Positions 47,213 through 59,060 of a stretch of DNA of 64,000 nucleotides are shown here, in pieces (the stretch's first letter is position 1; every line of letters begins with the position of its first letter). Source of the stretch: Sipunculus nudus (Eukaryota > Annelida > Sipuncula > Golfingiida > Sipunculidae); assembly GCA_026874595.1 (NCBI GenBank), contig CM049316.1:67480676-67544675 (forward strand). The letters run 5' to 3'. The translations under genes were made by a program, and so were the position numbers. The notes under the pieces are model-generated. The model was not told the DNA's origin. It saw only the letters and a program-made list of their open reading frames with translations, and searched no databases.

Positions 47213-47777
47213 ATGTCGCCGTTTGTGGGTGTGTCAGTTGATGAAAGAACACGAAATATCGATAGCTCTTACAAGAATTGATTGATTACTGATACCTGTG
47301 ACCGGAGTTGATAGATTATCGATGAGCATGTTATCAATGGACACGATTATTTTAATGTAAAATCTAATGATTAACTTCCGAGGGTGAAGCTTTTATATCC
47401 TTCTTTATCTGTCGGACACATATAAAATGTAACAGAGATTGTGTAACAGAGACTGTGTAACAGAGACTCAGCGAGTCTATCTGGAAAGATTAAGAAGTTT
47501 AAACATGTTCACCTGTAACTTCCTTCATCAATTGAATGCTACTGGGATACGGCGACATTTATGTATGGCATTTACATTTATTGAGATACAGTCTCTTCTC
47601 AGGGGAATTCTCATTGGCGAATGCTGTAAATAAGGATTAAAAGACCACACCCAAAAATGAATTGGTATACGGACTCTGAGAATAAAAATGTAGTGAGAGC
47701 GAGCGAATTTTTTATTTTTTTTTTAAAGTAATAGGTAAAGACACAAACGCAGAATTTTGTGAGATTGCCAGGGAAAA

Positions 47778-47840
47778 CGCCTTAATCCTTGAAATATGTC
47801 CATTTCCAAAATTTTTAAAATTATTTCATGGAATTAAGGC
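47778..47840. repeat. Conserved intronic hairpin, copy 2 partner
   Basis: The arms 'cgccttaatcc' and 'ggaattaaggc' match those at 15,875-15,938. Confidence 0.5.
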
Positions 47841-47991
47841 ACTAGCAGAAATAAGCAACCTAGTCCGTATTTGCAAAAAAAATTCGTTGCGGCCTGATTG
47901 ATATTAGAATTTCTCATGCTGGCCAGCCTCTATTGTTACAAACAATTAACCCTGCTCGGCCAAACAACATGTCAGTCGTTCTTGTATTTAC

Positions 47992-48135
47992 CTTGGACAG
48001 TTCCAAAGAACAACTGCAAAAGCGGAAGTCCGGATGAGAAAGCTGATATAACGTGAGCAACCCAAGCTATGATGGATCCGACAATCACCACACGGCGAGA
48101 TCCGAACTGTTTGGTGATTGTACCCAGAACGAGTC
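47992..48135 (-). CDS. SLC16-like copy 2, coding exon 2
   Basis: This exon is 144 nt, bounded by an AG acceptor and donor GTAAAT, and encodes 'GLVLGTITKQFGSRRVV'. Confidence 0.82.
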
Positions 48136-48484
48136 CTGAAATAAGCATATAGAGACATTAATAATTCATGAGTGTAACGTAACTGCAATGAACAAAATAT
48201 CCATGAAATAACTCAATCTCGATAAGATAAGACGAGACAGGATACAATAAGATAAATAAGTTTATGGATAAGGACCCTTTTTCTTAATAAATCTTGGTGT
48301 TATTGAAAAAAAAGTATTCTCTCTCTCAGACAATTTTATGATTCTTAAGGCCTTAGATTTCCGAAAAATAAAATTCGCATAAGCCAACAAAAAAACTTGA
48401 ACATGTTCATATTTGAACTTCTTCATGTTCAGCACACAGAGACACAAGTGCCACACATATTTTAATAAATAGTTACATTAATAC

Positions 48485-48688
48485 CTATCATGCCAGAGAA
48501 GCCGACATTAAGAGAGCCAATCAAAGCAACTTCAGCTTTTGGTCTTTGGAAGTATTCCAACAGTTCCGGAAATAACACACTCTGAGAGATGATTGCTCCG
48601 GCATATAAGACGTTGAGTACGATACTAGCCACCAGAACAACCCAAGCGTAGCCCTTGTCCTGTACGTCCCCGCGGCGTGACGTCATCT
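48485..48688 (-). CDS. SLC16-like copy 2, coding exon 1
   Basis: The acceptor 'ccattatag' is followed by 2 nt and the ATG (48,686-48,684). Length (204 nt) and phase equal gene 1 exon 1. The donor is GTATTA. Confidence 0.82.
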
Positions 48689-49879
48689 CTATAATGGAAA
48701 TTACAGAGCGCATAAACCCAACGGAACTTACAACGCTCAAATCATATTGAAAGGGACCTATTTCCGACGTTTATTTATCAAGACAATCCCTTAAGCCCTT
48801 GACACTTTTATAATATTAACCATTTAACAGAAATTACAACGCACACAACATTCACGTGTTTAATACATGTGGACACAAAAAATAATTTAAACTCATTCAG
48901 TAAGGGCATCAGCCAGCAAGTCAAGACGAACCGAAATGTCCTCTCAACTTCTGCACATATGCAGCCAATCACCTTCACATGTTTGTTTTTCATTTGTCAA
49001 CTTTACTTGAGGGTAAACAATCTCATACATCTGTTACAGATACGTTATAAGAACTTTTCTGGAAAGGAATTGTCTACAATTCATTAATATTTACGTATCA
49101 ATACCGTGTGTAGATAACGCTACTGGAGAAACGTACTAGACACGCTTATACTGTGACAACGGCTTGAGTTAACATTTTGGTGCGTACTAAGACTGGCAGA
49201 AAACTAGTACGGAATTTATGTGCGGCCGATCTAATGTATTTAAAACAGCCTTTTGATTGCCTTGTCACAGTCTGAATAATGACTGAAAAATTCAACAGGC
49301 ATGATTGATTCAATACACACTGAGTTTCTTTTAACATATCCTGCAAATTTAACGCCAAGCTTATTCAAGCTTAATAATTGTGTTCAGAGAGGTAACAGTC
49401 GCGGTCATGCGGGACTTTCCGAGCTCGAGGACTATGGATAAATAGCTTATAAGCAATATCGTTTTCTAGTTCACTTATTAATTTCCATGTTCACACACAC
49501 ACATATATGTACATATATATGATTGAATGATTGGTCACCAAGCTATGTTCATCTTCAAGCCGTGTGTTTTGAACACAGCAATGTTGACAAACAGAAAAAC
49601 CATGTCACATATGGTGGTCGAGTCCATGTTAACGGTCAAGGTGATCACCACTGAGAAACCACCAAGATTGGCAATTCAGTTTTAAAAAAAAACTGATTTT
49701 TTTCTTTGCCATATTGAGTATATGAATATGATACTAAAATATAGGCGGTAAAGAAAATACCATTTCATCAGCCAACAGGACAACTGCCCTCCACCGGACA
49801 ATGGTCCCCATGATAATTGACCCCCCTTCCCTCGGACCAATAATCCCACGCATGACACCCGTTACAAATGCCTCCCCCG

Positions 49880-49910
<31 letters not shown>

Positions 49911-52900
49911 AAATATTCCGAGGTCCTTTTTTGTGCAACACATATAATAAATCTCATAGAAATTGCTCCTCCTTAAAGGCCTTTAAAGGTCCGTGAGTCT
50001 AATTAGTACCATATAATGTAAGATACTTAGATAAAGGCTAGCTGTCTCCAGTGAACTGGACCTTATAGTGTATGCATGAATGGCTGCGAAGGTATTATTT
50101 ATTAGTCCAAACTTACTATTTAATAAGTTTGTCTTGAGATGATCTGGTCTGGTGTGCAACCCATCAACATGTAAAAATGTCTCCCATCATATTTTTCTTA
50201 AATTCAACTTTACTTAATTTCTATTGATCTGCAGAAAATTAACCTTTTCAGACCTCAATACTGAAAATGGAAATAGAAATATGTCGGGTCACGGATATAA
50301 ACCAACATTTGTAGTGCTATCTGTGAAATATTGGGCTGATAGCTGTTGACATTTCCGAGATATTTGTCAGCAGACATTACATTATGTATGCAAGTACATC
50401 CAATTGCGAAACGCTCGTGGCTTAGCAATTTTTCAGTTCCGTGAAGACGCCATTTTGGAAATAATTTGCATGAATTCATACTCATTTTATTCTCTTTCCT
50501 CTGGTGAATTAATAACTGGATGACTTGAAAGCCAAATATTAATTGCTTTTAACTTAGCTTGAGAGTAGGTTAAAAACTTTGAGAGACAGAAAGTAGTTCA
50601 ACATAGGTGGCGTCACCAAAAACTCATATTGCATGTTCATCTCGTGATCAATAAGTCTCTCATGTTTCTCATGATGATAGTTACAGAGGCCGTTGAGCAG
50701 TTGGTAACAGATGTTTGTACAGTGAATGAAAGAGGCTGTGCCAACGCAAAATATCATATAGTCGACTAGGAATGTCATTTTACAGAATGAGGTATTTAGT
50801 TAGGAGAAAAAGTCAAATTATATGATATGAAAAAAAAAAAATTGTAACAGCTCAACATTTAGGCTACTTCGTCAATGCTATATAAAGTCATGTCAAACCA
50901 AGCCAAAAATGATCGGCTGACTGCTATATCGGTCATGATCTGTCCAAGCCATTCACTATTGCGTGGAAAACACTGTTCCGCTATATCTAATAATGCTGGC
51001 CGGGGCTATATATCGTTTATTATACTAGCTATGGCTTGTTTTTGAGATCTTGAGAATAGACAGGTCATACATTTAAAAGTTCATGTTTATTTTCTGAACG
51101 TATGCCTAACAAAATTTGGAAATGAAACGCTTTGGAACTTAATATAGCAACGTTTTATTGTTAATATATAATATTCGTATCGTATTTTCCCGTACATTAT
51201 ACAATTTGTACAATTTGGGCGATAGGAAGCCAAGAAGCCAGGTTTTCCTGTCGTATCCTGCCTGGTGTCATATCTTTTTGCTGGGCATAAGACGTACATG
51301 CCACAGGACAACCTACCCGTAGGATTGCATGGCGATGTGATGCTGTGCCACTGTGTCGTTAAACTAATGGTGTAATAAGCATTGTTTATGAAGATGTTAC
51401 ATGTATGATGGTTAAACAATTAAATGTTAACATCCTGTTGTTTCAGCATATTGTGCAGGCGTATATCGGCGGTTCTGTACATATTGAATTATTGAATGAG
51501 ATGTCTCTTTTATGGATACACATAACGGTTTCGACATAAAAAAAACATATAATGTTTATCATGGTGCCATTTGAAATACATATACATTTAAACAAAGTAA
51601 AATCAAAAATTTAATTATCAAAACATTTAATTCAAATAAATTCCTGATGTATTCAACACACTTAGATAATTACCAATGGGCTTTTCCATATCCCCGAAAA
51701 GAATGAAAATGGACATATGTTCATGTGTTTTTATTTGATTGTGAATAGTATTTTATGATAAAGAAATTACGATTAAAATGAATTCACTTCACCAAGGACG
51801 CATCTAAAATAAGCCTACCCATGAAACGCAGTGTGGGTGTATACTTTCAAGAACAGGACAACTTTGTTTTTATTTAAAATGTGAAACATCTACAAAATAA
51901 TTAAGAAAGTGGTATTTAGCGGATTTCTTGATGTCTTTCATGCGAACTCTCCTAATGCAACTTGAGCATTCTTTTTACCTGCATACAATTTTATTTCAAG
52001 AACATCTTAACGTTTTGCTCGTAGAACAATTTTATTATATAGAAATTCTCATTTTATAACTGGCATATGCCTTTTCAGCATATTGTTTGCATTTTACATT
52101 TAAAAAGTTATGAATTTTATTAAAAATGTAAATGCCGGTACGCTCCTTGAGCATGCGACCCGAAGTATATAGGTGTATGCTTTTATGGCCGCCACGTCAC
52201 GTTCGAGACAACTAACTGTTGTAACAGAGTCATTCACTTATGATAGCAAGAACTTGTTGTGGGTGTACCTTTTCTTTCTTGCTTTAGACCCGTGAGGCAT
52301 TGAATTTATCTGACGTCTGTTTTTTTTTAATATTCACTTTGAACGTTGACAAAGTCTCCCTAGTATGCAGTTTGAGCCTTTGCACATATGATTATGTCAT
52401 CTGAAGCTAAGATTCCAAAGAATGCGGAATGCGAAACGCATGTTGAGAAGTTCCATAAGTACCGGCACAATACCATGCGTATGTTCGTTGTTTCGCGCTG
52501 GGATACTATGATGAATATGTTTAGCGATTCTTACTTGATTTATTTAGTCAACATTGATTTTTTATACGCTTTCCGTTTGTCGGACCCGAACTTCTTGAAT
52601 ATGGAACCTTAGCGTACCGACATTCCACATATAACATGCCAGACCCCATTCATTACATGTTGATTGTTAGCTAAACCGTTCGATCGAATAACGTTCCTGC
52701 AAAAGTATGAAAAAGAAATATATAAAGAAAAAGTAAACATTTATATATAACTAAAGCCATGAATATACTGCAGCTAAAAGAAAAGGGCACGTCATTAAAG
52801 AAGGTGTATTGTAATTAGGCAAATATCTGTCTGATCTTTGTCTCTGCAAACATTATATAAGGGCCCCATGGCCTATCCGTCCGAAGGTGGACGTGAATGA

Positions 52901-55450
52901 CTGAGTTGATTTGTATACATAAAATTAATTTCAATTTGCTTTTAATGAAAAAAAGGTTGCGCGTCAATCTGTACTCCTGCATGCTGCTTTAAAATAACAA
53001 TAATAAACGGATTTTAAAGGAATATTGTAGAATAAATGTGGATAGGCGTGTAGAACACTGCATACGGTTGTCCAACTTTTTATGAAAATATTGCAACGAT
53101 TCAAAGCCTATAAAAATAATGTTTGTAGGAATTTCTTTAAATCGTTAGGGATGCCTGTCATAGTGTTATTGCAATAAAGCAAAGGAGATATCAGCGCGCA
53201 TTTTCAATAATTACTATCAACGTGATTAGCAAAAACAATGACATATTATATAAGCTACCTTGATGCAACTGCGTGTAAAGAGATTCAAGATTAATGTCGA
53301 AAATCGCCCGATCGATGGTCCGAGATCAGATTGTGATCTGAGATTGCCATGGGCCATATACCAAGTCTACCGACATTACATGGCCCGAGATCGTCGATTT
53401 CTATGACGATCTCCGGCGTCATGCAGGCGTCATGGATGAGATTTTTAAATAGAATGCATTATAATGCGTGAACAATATGTAAAAACGTTGAAGGATAGTT
53501 GTGTCTGTCTTTCTACTTTGTCTGACGGGAATGGAAAGCCAAGATTTATCATCCAGACAAAATGCAATTGATAGTTAAAGCTTGGTATTGTATGCTGACG
53601 AAGTTCCCTGAATTCACAAACATGCATATACAATTATAAACACATATTTATAAACAGACAGACACATATAGGGGCATACAGACATAACTGGCAATTAAAT
53701 TTAAAACCAACTTTCTCTTTTGTCCAAGTACACTTGTTTGTCTTACCTGTTCAAATTGGGTACAGAGTAAGCCCCACAGACTGAATGCAAAGCTTGATGA
53801 TTCAAATATTTGAATATAAAAATGCAATGTTTGTGGTATTCCTCAATATAACCTGGCTCAAAACGAGCAAATCGCTCGAACGGTCGACAAGCTTTATACA
53901 CAGGCACATACTGTATACCAGGGCCTTGCTTGACACATTTACGTCATGGCGATCTCATGTATATACGTTGCGTACACGTGGGGTGTAAAAAAATGTAACC
54001 ATATAGGCGTTTAATGTGTTCCGGTCGGTTTATTTTCTCGTTTAAAAAGAGTCCTTGAATGTAGAGCTGGCCTTGTCTGTGGACAGATCGTTTGTTGTTC
54101 ATTCAAGCGATATCGCGTCAACAGCGTCTTGTCTTTTGCATGCGTATATTCCTAACCACTTTGCTGTTGCTGTTTCCCGTTCACTAGCATTCGGGCAGAC
54201 ATTCACTATTGCCTTGGAACATCCCGATAAAAAATAGTGAAAGCATTAATTCCATTTAAAGGTCTAGACTGGTGCTTTGTCCCATTTTGTCCATGCCCAT
54301 AACCAATAGGTTAGATTGATATATCATCATGTCATCAACAAACCTTAAGACCATAAGTTATAACGAAACAGTTCAAACGGTTATCCATAACAGAAAGTCA
54401 TAAGATAAAAATATAGTTAAAGAAATAGTACATTTAATAATATTTAAAGATCAACAGTTTTACCAATAATAATAATATAATAAAATGATAATAACAGTTA
54501 GACCTGTCACTAGCACTAATATTAAGGTATTGTTTATAATATAGTAATAATATTTAATTTGGTTGAATTACAGGATGCCATCCTTTTAGAAACTGTATTT
54601 AGGTGACCAAAATTAGAATAATACAAGTGACCCATATCACTGAGTTGGTCTTAAATCATTCTAATTTTGACCTTTGCAAAAGAGAATGTTTTTAAGCCTT
54701 TAGAATCATATCCTTCAATGACAACCGGTACGTAAGGATATTCATTGTGACTGATTTACGAGTCGTTAACTGCAGGTGCTCATCAAATTACTTATAGCTG
54801 CGTTTCACCTTTCATGTATTGTTCCCTCGCTGAAGCATATCAAACAGTCTCGTGTTGTAATTACGTTATGTTCCGTTCAACAACCTGGTATGTATTACTA
54901 TAACACCTTCATTATTGTATTTATAAAAGAATTTTGATAGAAAACAAAAACTCTGGGTTATTACTCGGCATGTCGGCTTTGCACATCTTGCATTAATCTT
55001 CTGATTCTAATCTATGTAAATAAATTAAAAGATGCCTTGATAAAACCCATGTATGCATTAATTGATGCTTTGATTTATAGCATGCATACCAGCTATATTT
55101 GTATGTGTTTGAGGCGAGAGGGACCATTGTATAACCGTTCAGGCAGAGGCAAACAGTGTATGCATATGCGTAGACTTTGTCTTTTTTATGATTTGAGAGG
55201 GACCATTGTATAACCGTTCAGGCAGAGACAAACAGTGTATGCGTATGCATAGATGATTTCATAAGTATACGCAAACGTAATGCCTCGGCATAAATAACAT
55301 TTAAAACGGACTAGGATTGGGCTGTACACATCCGTTTAAATTTCCGTAAAGGAACGATATTGTTGAACGTATTTGTCCTCGCCGATGATGAAGATATATT
55401 TAACTTTTAATGACAGGAAAATTAAATATCCCCAAAATATTAAATAATTA

Positions 55451-55507
<57 letters not shown>
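48689..55507. other. Upstream half of unit 2, no gene seen
   Basis: This is collinear with 17,029-28,860. A C run followed by an A run at about 49,872-49,912 is a long homopolymer. No exon is supported. A minus-strand donor-like site at 53,748 is shared with unit 1. Confidence 0.45.
55452..55507. repeat. (TA)n microsatellite, left of the Tigger remnant
   Basis: A pure TA run that, together with 56,553-56,602, represents one array split by a transposon. Unit 1 has a TA-rich tract at the same place (about 28,845-28,900). Confidence 0.9.
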
Positions 55508-55510
<3 letters not shown>

Positions 55511-56549
55511 TAGAATGCCTGTATTACGGTCACCATCGGGACTGGATGAAAGTGGCCTTAATACAGGAGTGGCCGTTATACAGGACTTGACAAGGATAGG
55601 AGGGTTAAACCACTGCCACATGACATCGTTCATTTTATCATTCCTTGTAGATACACACTGTCTTTCTCTACTGGCATTTGCGTTTTCTTCATACTGTTAC
55701 ATGATCTCTCGCTTCCTCTTGAGTATGTTTTGAACTTGAGTTCGGCCGACACCATGGATATCTGCTGGCTGTCCGCTGCTTTTCCCTTCACTCTTCCTGA
55801 TCAGATCTACCTTTTTCTTTGACAGCAATTTCATGTCTTTTATTGGTCGCCATAATGGTCAAAGTGATTGGGACAGAGTATGCGTAACATTTAATACATG
55901 TGACTATGTTTATTTTGCATTCATAATTATTCATGTATGAGTAAATTGTACGATGTTTGCCACTCTGTTTTCGTTTGATGTACGTGTTCACAAGGCCATT
56001 AAAGAAAGTTTAAAGATCAACAGTTTGTCCGACATTTTTCTGATGACATAATCATCGGGACCCGCTTGGTGTCATTCGTTAATTAAATGATAAACACCCT
56101 GATTAAGATCCGGCTCGCACGACTGATTCCCAAACATACACGCATGGGAACACATGCCTTACTATTGTGCATACTAATGAGGCTGAGTAGGGTAGTACGA
56201 CGCTGGCCACGTATAAAAAAACTCAGCCATGGTCGAGTGGTCACCTTTATCAAGGCACACATTAACAGACCGGAATATGTGAGAGCGGACACTTGTGTAA
56301 TGATATTAAGGTCAGAAGTGGCCGCTCGATTTGTAATGCCCATGTCACGGACTCACTGCCCCTGACCCTAATTGAGGCGTTTCCCGGCCTGCGGGACCGA
56401 GAGACTTTGCCGTTATACGGAATACAGGAGTGACCGTAATCGACAACAAAATAATTATGAAATAAAACGCTCGAAAATTCGGGACCGGATCTCTGATCGT
56501 AATAGATGTATTGACCGTTTTTGAGGCGTGGCCGTTAGCAGGCGTTCTA

Positions 56550-56552
<3 letters not shown>
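55508..56552 (-). mobile_element. Tigger/pogo-type DNA transposon remnant
   Basis: The terminal inverted repeats are 'cagtagaatgcctg' at the left and the reverse complement of 'caggcgttctactg' at the right, flanked by TA on both sides. CAGTA-starting termini with TA target sites fit pogo/Tigger elements. The 1,045-bp interior carries the start of a transposase on the minus strand (55,640-55,853) but no DDE catalytic domain, so it is an internally deleted copy. It split a (TA)n tract and is absent from unit 1. Confidence 0.8.
55640..55853 (-). pseudogene. Tigger transposase N-terminus (CENP-B-type HTH), frameshifted
   Basis: The ATG at 55,853 opens 'MATNKRHEIAVKEK'. After a one-base frame change the next block reads 'GKSSGQPADIHGVGRTQVQ' and a basic 'KRKREI', then TAA/TAG-type stops. 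This is the helix-turn-helix pattern of CENP-B/Tigger DNA-binding domains (Lys/Glu-rich helix, 'G(V)GR(T)' turn). The frameshift and the missing catalytic domain make it non-functional. Confidence 0.7.

Positions 56553-56602
<50 letters not shown>
56553..56602. repeat. (TA)n microsatellite, right of the Tigger remnant
   Basis: A pure TA run, the right half of the split array. Confidence 0.9.
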
Positions 56603-56606
<4 letters not shown>

Positions 56607-57289
56607 GTATTTACCTACGGTAAGCAAATGTGTCAGAAGATTATGGTACGTGGCACCGGTCTAACAAAATGGAATCATGACATCGTGCATACTCAACAAA
56701 GATTTATGTAATAACTTGAGGTAACACTGATGTAAACGCGTCCCTGTAGATTTCCAGCCTCCGCACAGATGTAAGATCTAATGAGAAAATGAACCCTGCT
56801 ATTGGTTCTTCACCCGGCACAGTACTTCAGCGGCCTTGACTGACAATGACCTAGACTTCAGGGGCAACACTGCACACAAATATGGCGGACGTCGCCCCAG
56901 AATCATGCCCATTAACCAAACAAGTGCTTAAACCGAGTGACCTGTATTATTGTTTGTATACAAACTCACCGTCACGTCACCAATATCGCCCGGGATTTCA
57001 GAAATTTCTATCATAAAAGACAATAATATTCTTTATAACCGTGATATTTGGCGTTTATGCATGCCCTATATATGCTCCATTTACTTATTTATTGTAATTT
57101 TCAAATCCTACGCGAAATAGCTCGATTTCGGCATAGAAGCGTGCCGTGCGAATCAATGAGTGCATGAGATCTATCATGGAACTGGATATACACATCTCAT
57201 GTGTGGAGTATCGGTGTTTTGTGACAGAAGAGCGTGGAATGCAATACCGCACTTCAAGGTATCAAATTTTTCATTATTCTTAGGCGTAC

Positions 57290-58110
57290 TTATAAGCTTC
57301 ATATAGCTCGGAAAATTTAGGACCTAAATACAGGCCTTATGTCAAGTTTTCAAGGAGACTTTTAATGGATATCCCAGGATATCAAGTTAGAAGTTTCTAG
57401 GACTAGTGGTTCCGATTTGTGCCCTGTTAACGGAGGACCGCATTTTTAAGGTCTCACAAATTGAGAAAACAATGCGTAAAAATTCGAAAAATTCTAGGTG
57501 GAGCAACCAGTCTGCAAGAACTTATGAAACATTGCATGGTCTATATGCATGCACAGAATCATGGTAGAATCATTAGTTGTTCAGATACTGTAGCCTTTGT
57601 ATAACATTTTTATTTATTTATTTATTTTTTTTTGGGGGGGGGGGGGTTACTCTTGAGCCCCATAGCTCAGAGGAAATTGGTAACAAGGACTTAATTTCAG
57701 GTTTCCTAGGAGACTTTTCATAGACATCCGAGGATGTCAGGTTAGAAGATTCAAGGTCCATTGATAACGATGTGTGCTCTGTTAACGAACGACCACATTT
57801 TTCAAGATCTCAAAATAGAGTAAAGCGTAAAAAATCGAGAAAAAAATTCCAGATGGCACCACCTGTCTTCAGAAACTGATGAAACACTCCATCTTTGCAT
57901 GCACAGAATCATGGTGATCAATGCATTAGTTGTAAATACTTGAGCAAATTTTTAATTATTCTAAGGGTTCTTCTGAGCCCCAAAGCTAAGAGGATATGGG
58001 TAACTGAGACTCAATTTCAGGTTTCCAGGGAGATTTCTCACGGATCTCCCTGGTTGTTAAGTAAGATGATTCTAGGTCCAGTGGTACGCTCTGAACACGG
58101 AGCGTGACCT
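57290..58110 (+). repeat. Tandem array, period about 320-340 bp
   Basis: There are two full units (about 57,290-57,640 and 57,641-57,960) and a partial third. Each has 'tgttaacg', 'gcatgcacagaatcatgg', 'gagccccaaagct' and 'tcaggtttcc' type blocks in the same order. A further fragment ('gtccagtggttacgatttg', 58,669-58,700) follows after about 560 bp of other sequence. It begins just past the right edge of the duplication. Confidence 0.7.
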
Positions 58111-58889
58111 CCTGGTAACCTTCCATTCACACGCTGTGAGAAATAGCAGGATTCTTCAACTTTGGCAACACCCTGTCAGTTTGCGCTGGATAAATTGAAG
58201 TCTGATTGCCTCTGCGTTTAAAAAAACAGCAGAAATGGTAAAAGAAATCAGATTGGCTTAGCGTGTAAACATACACGGCTTCGCCCGTGACAAACTCGTG
58301 TAGCACTGCAAGAAAGGAAATATGCAGAGAATGAGGGAATACTGACCTCAGGTCATACCGGCAAGTCAGTATAGAGACTGTGTTGAAAGTTGGCGATTGC
58401 ATCGTGTGTATTCCAACGGGGGGGGGGGGGGGGGGGGTTGAAAAAGTCTGTGCTACCTAGCGCTTTCCATCGCAGTGCAAAGTGACCGATACCTCAAAGA
58501 ACATACGATGTGCTGGTGATATCTGCAAAGTGATAAATTAAATATTACGCTGGTGGATTCCACAGAGCACCTGCCTGGTTGCCAAACCTGGCCGGCAGCC
58601 GCGGTTTTATGCAGCGGGAAGTGTAGCGACTAGTTTAGCATACCGTAACTGCTGCTAATGGAGCGTATGTCCAGTGGTTACGATTTGTGCTCTGTTAACG
58701 GACAGACAGACGGAAGAACGGAAAAAGGGTGATTGCTATAGCTAAGATGACTACAAGTCAGCTGAGCTAAAATCTTGATAGCGAGTTAACTAAGAAAATA
58801 ATAGTCATATTTTCAAGAACATTTAGTTAAGAAAGGTTAAAAGGAAAGTAATTGCTAAAGTAGCATATTTTAACCATGAATTGTAACAT

Positions 58890-59060
58890 AATATTGTAGT
58901 TTCTGGTTTAGAATATATATAAATGGAAAAGAGACACCTTCTAAAAATTGTAATAAATGTGCAACCAGGAAGAATATAGAACACATGATTTACTCATGTC
59001 TTATGGGAAGACACATATGGCAATACTTTTATTACATGTTTTCAGTGTAAATTAGACTTG
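58890..59060 (+). pseudogene. LINE C-terminal zinc-finger remnant
   Basis: One plus-strand frame reads 'NCNKCATRKNIEHMIYSC' and then 'GRHIWQYFYYMF' before a stop at about 59,048. The C-x2-C-x7-H-x4-C pattern and following aromatic segment are typical of the end of LINE ORF2 proteins. No RT domain precedes it. Confidence 0.5.

Larger units (their letters stand above)
34651..48686 (-). pseudogene. SLC16-like transporter copy 2, truncated and interrupted
   Basis: Coding exons match gene 1 one for one: 48,686-48,485, 48,135-47,992, 46,312-46,166, 45,962-45,465, 35,792-35,667 and 34,739-34,651. The N-terminal 'DKGYAWVVL' and 'YFSKRRSLAMG' signatures are kept. Exons 1-5 stay open and the same length. 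In exon 6 one base is missing relative to gene 1 ('gagcacttgac' against 'gagcacattgac'). This gives TGA at 34,653-34,651 and a 401-residue product without the end of TM12 and the cytoplasmic tail. The exon 3 donor has changed from GTAAGG to GTCAGG, and exon 4 ends CAA|GT instead of CAG|GT. A 9.3-kb Gypsy element sits in intron 4, 17 nt from the exon 5 acceptor. It could still be expressed as a shortened protein, but decay is more likely. Confidence 0.8.
33208..57261. repeat. Segmental duplication, unit 2 (24 kb)
   Basis: This is the right member of the tandem pair. It lacks the unit 1 insertions and keeps their empty sites. It gained the Gypsy element (35,810-45,154) and the Tigger remnant (55,508-56,552). 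Confidence 0.85.

Noticed and set aside
55448-56365. Open frames across the Tigger remnant (both strands)
   Set aside because: Apart from the short CENP-B-like block, these frames read terminal repeats or TA arrays.
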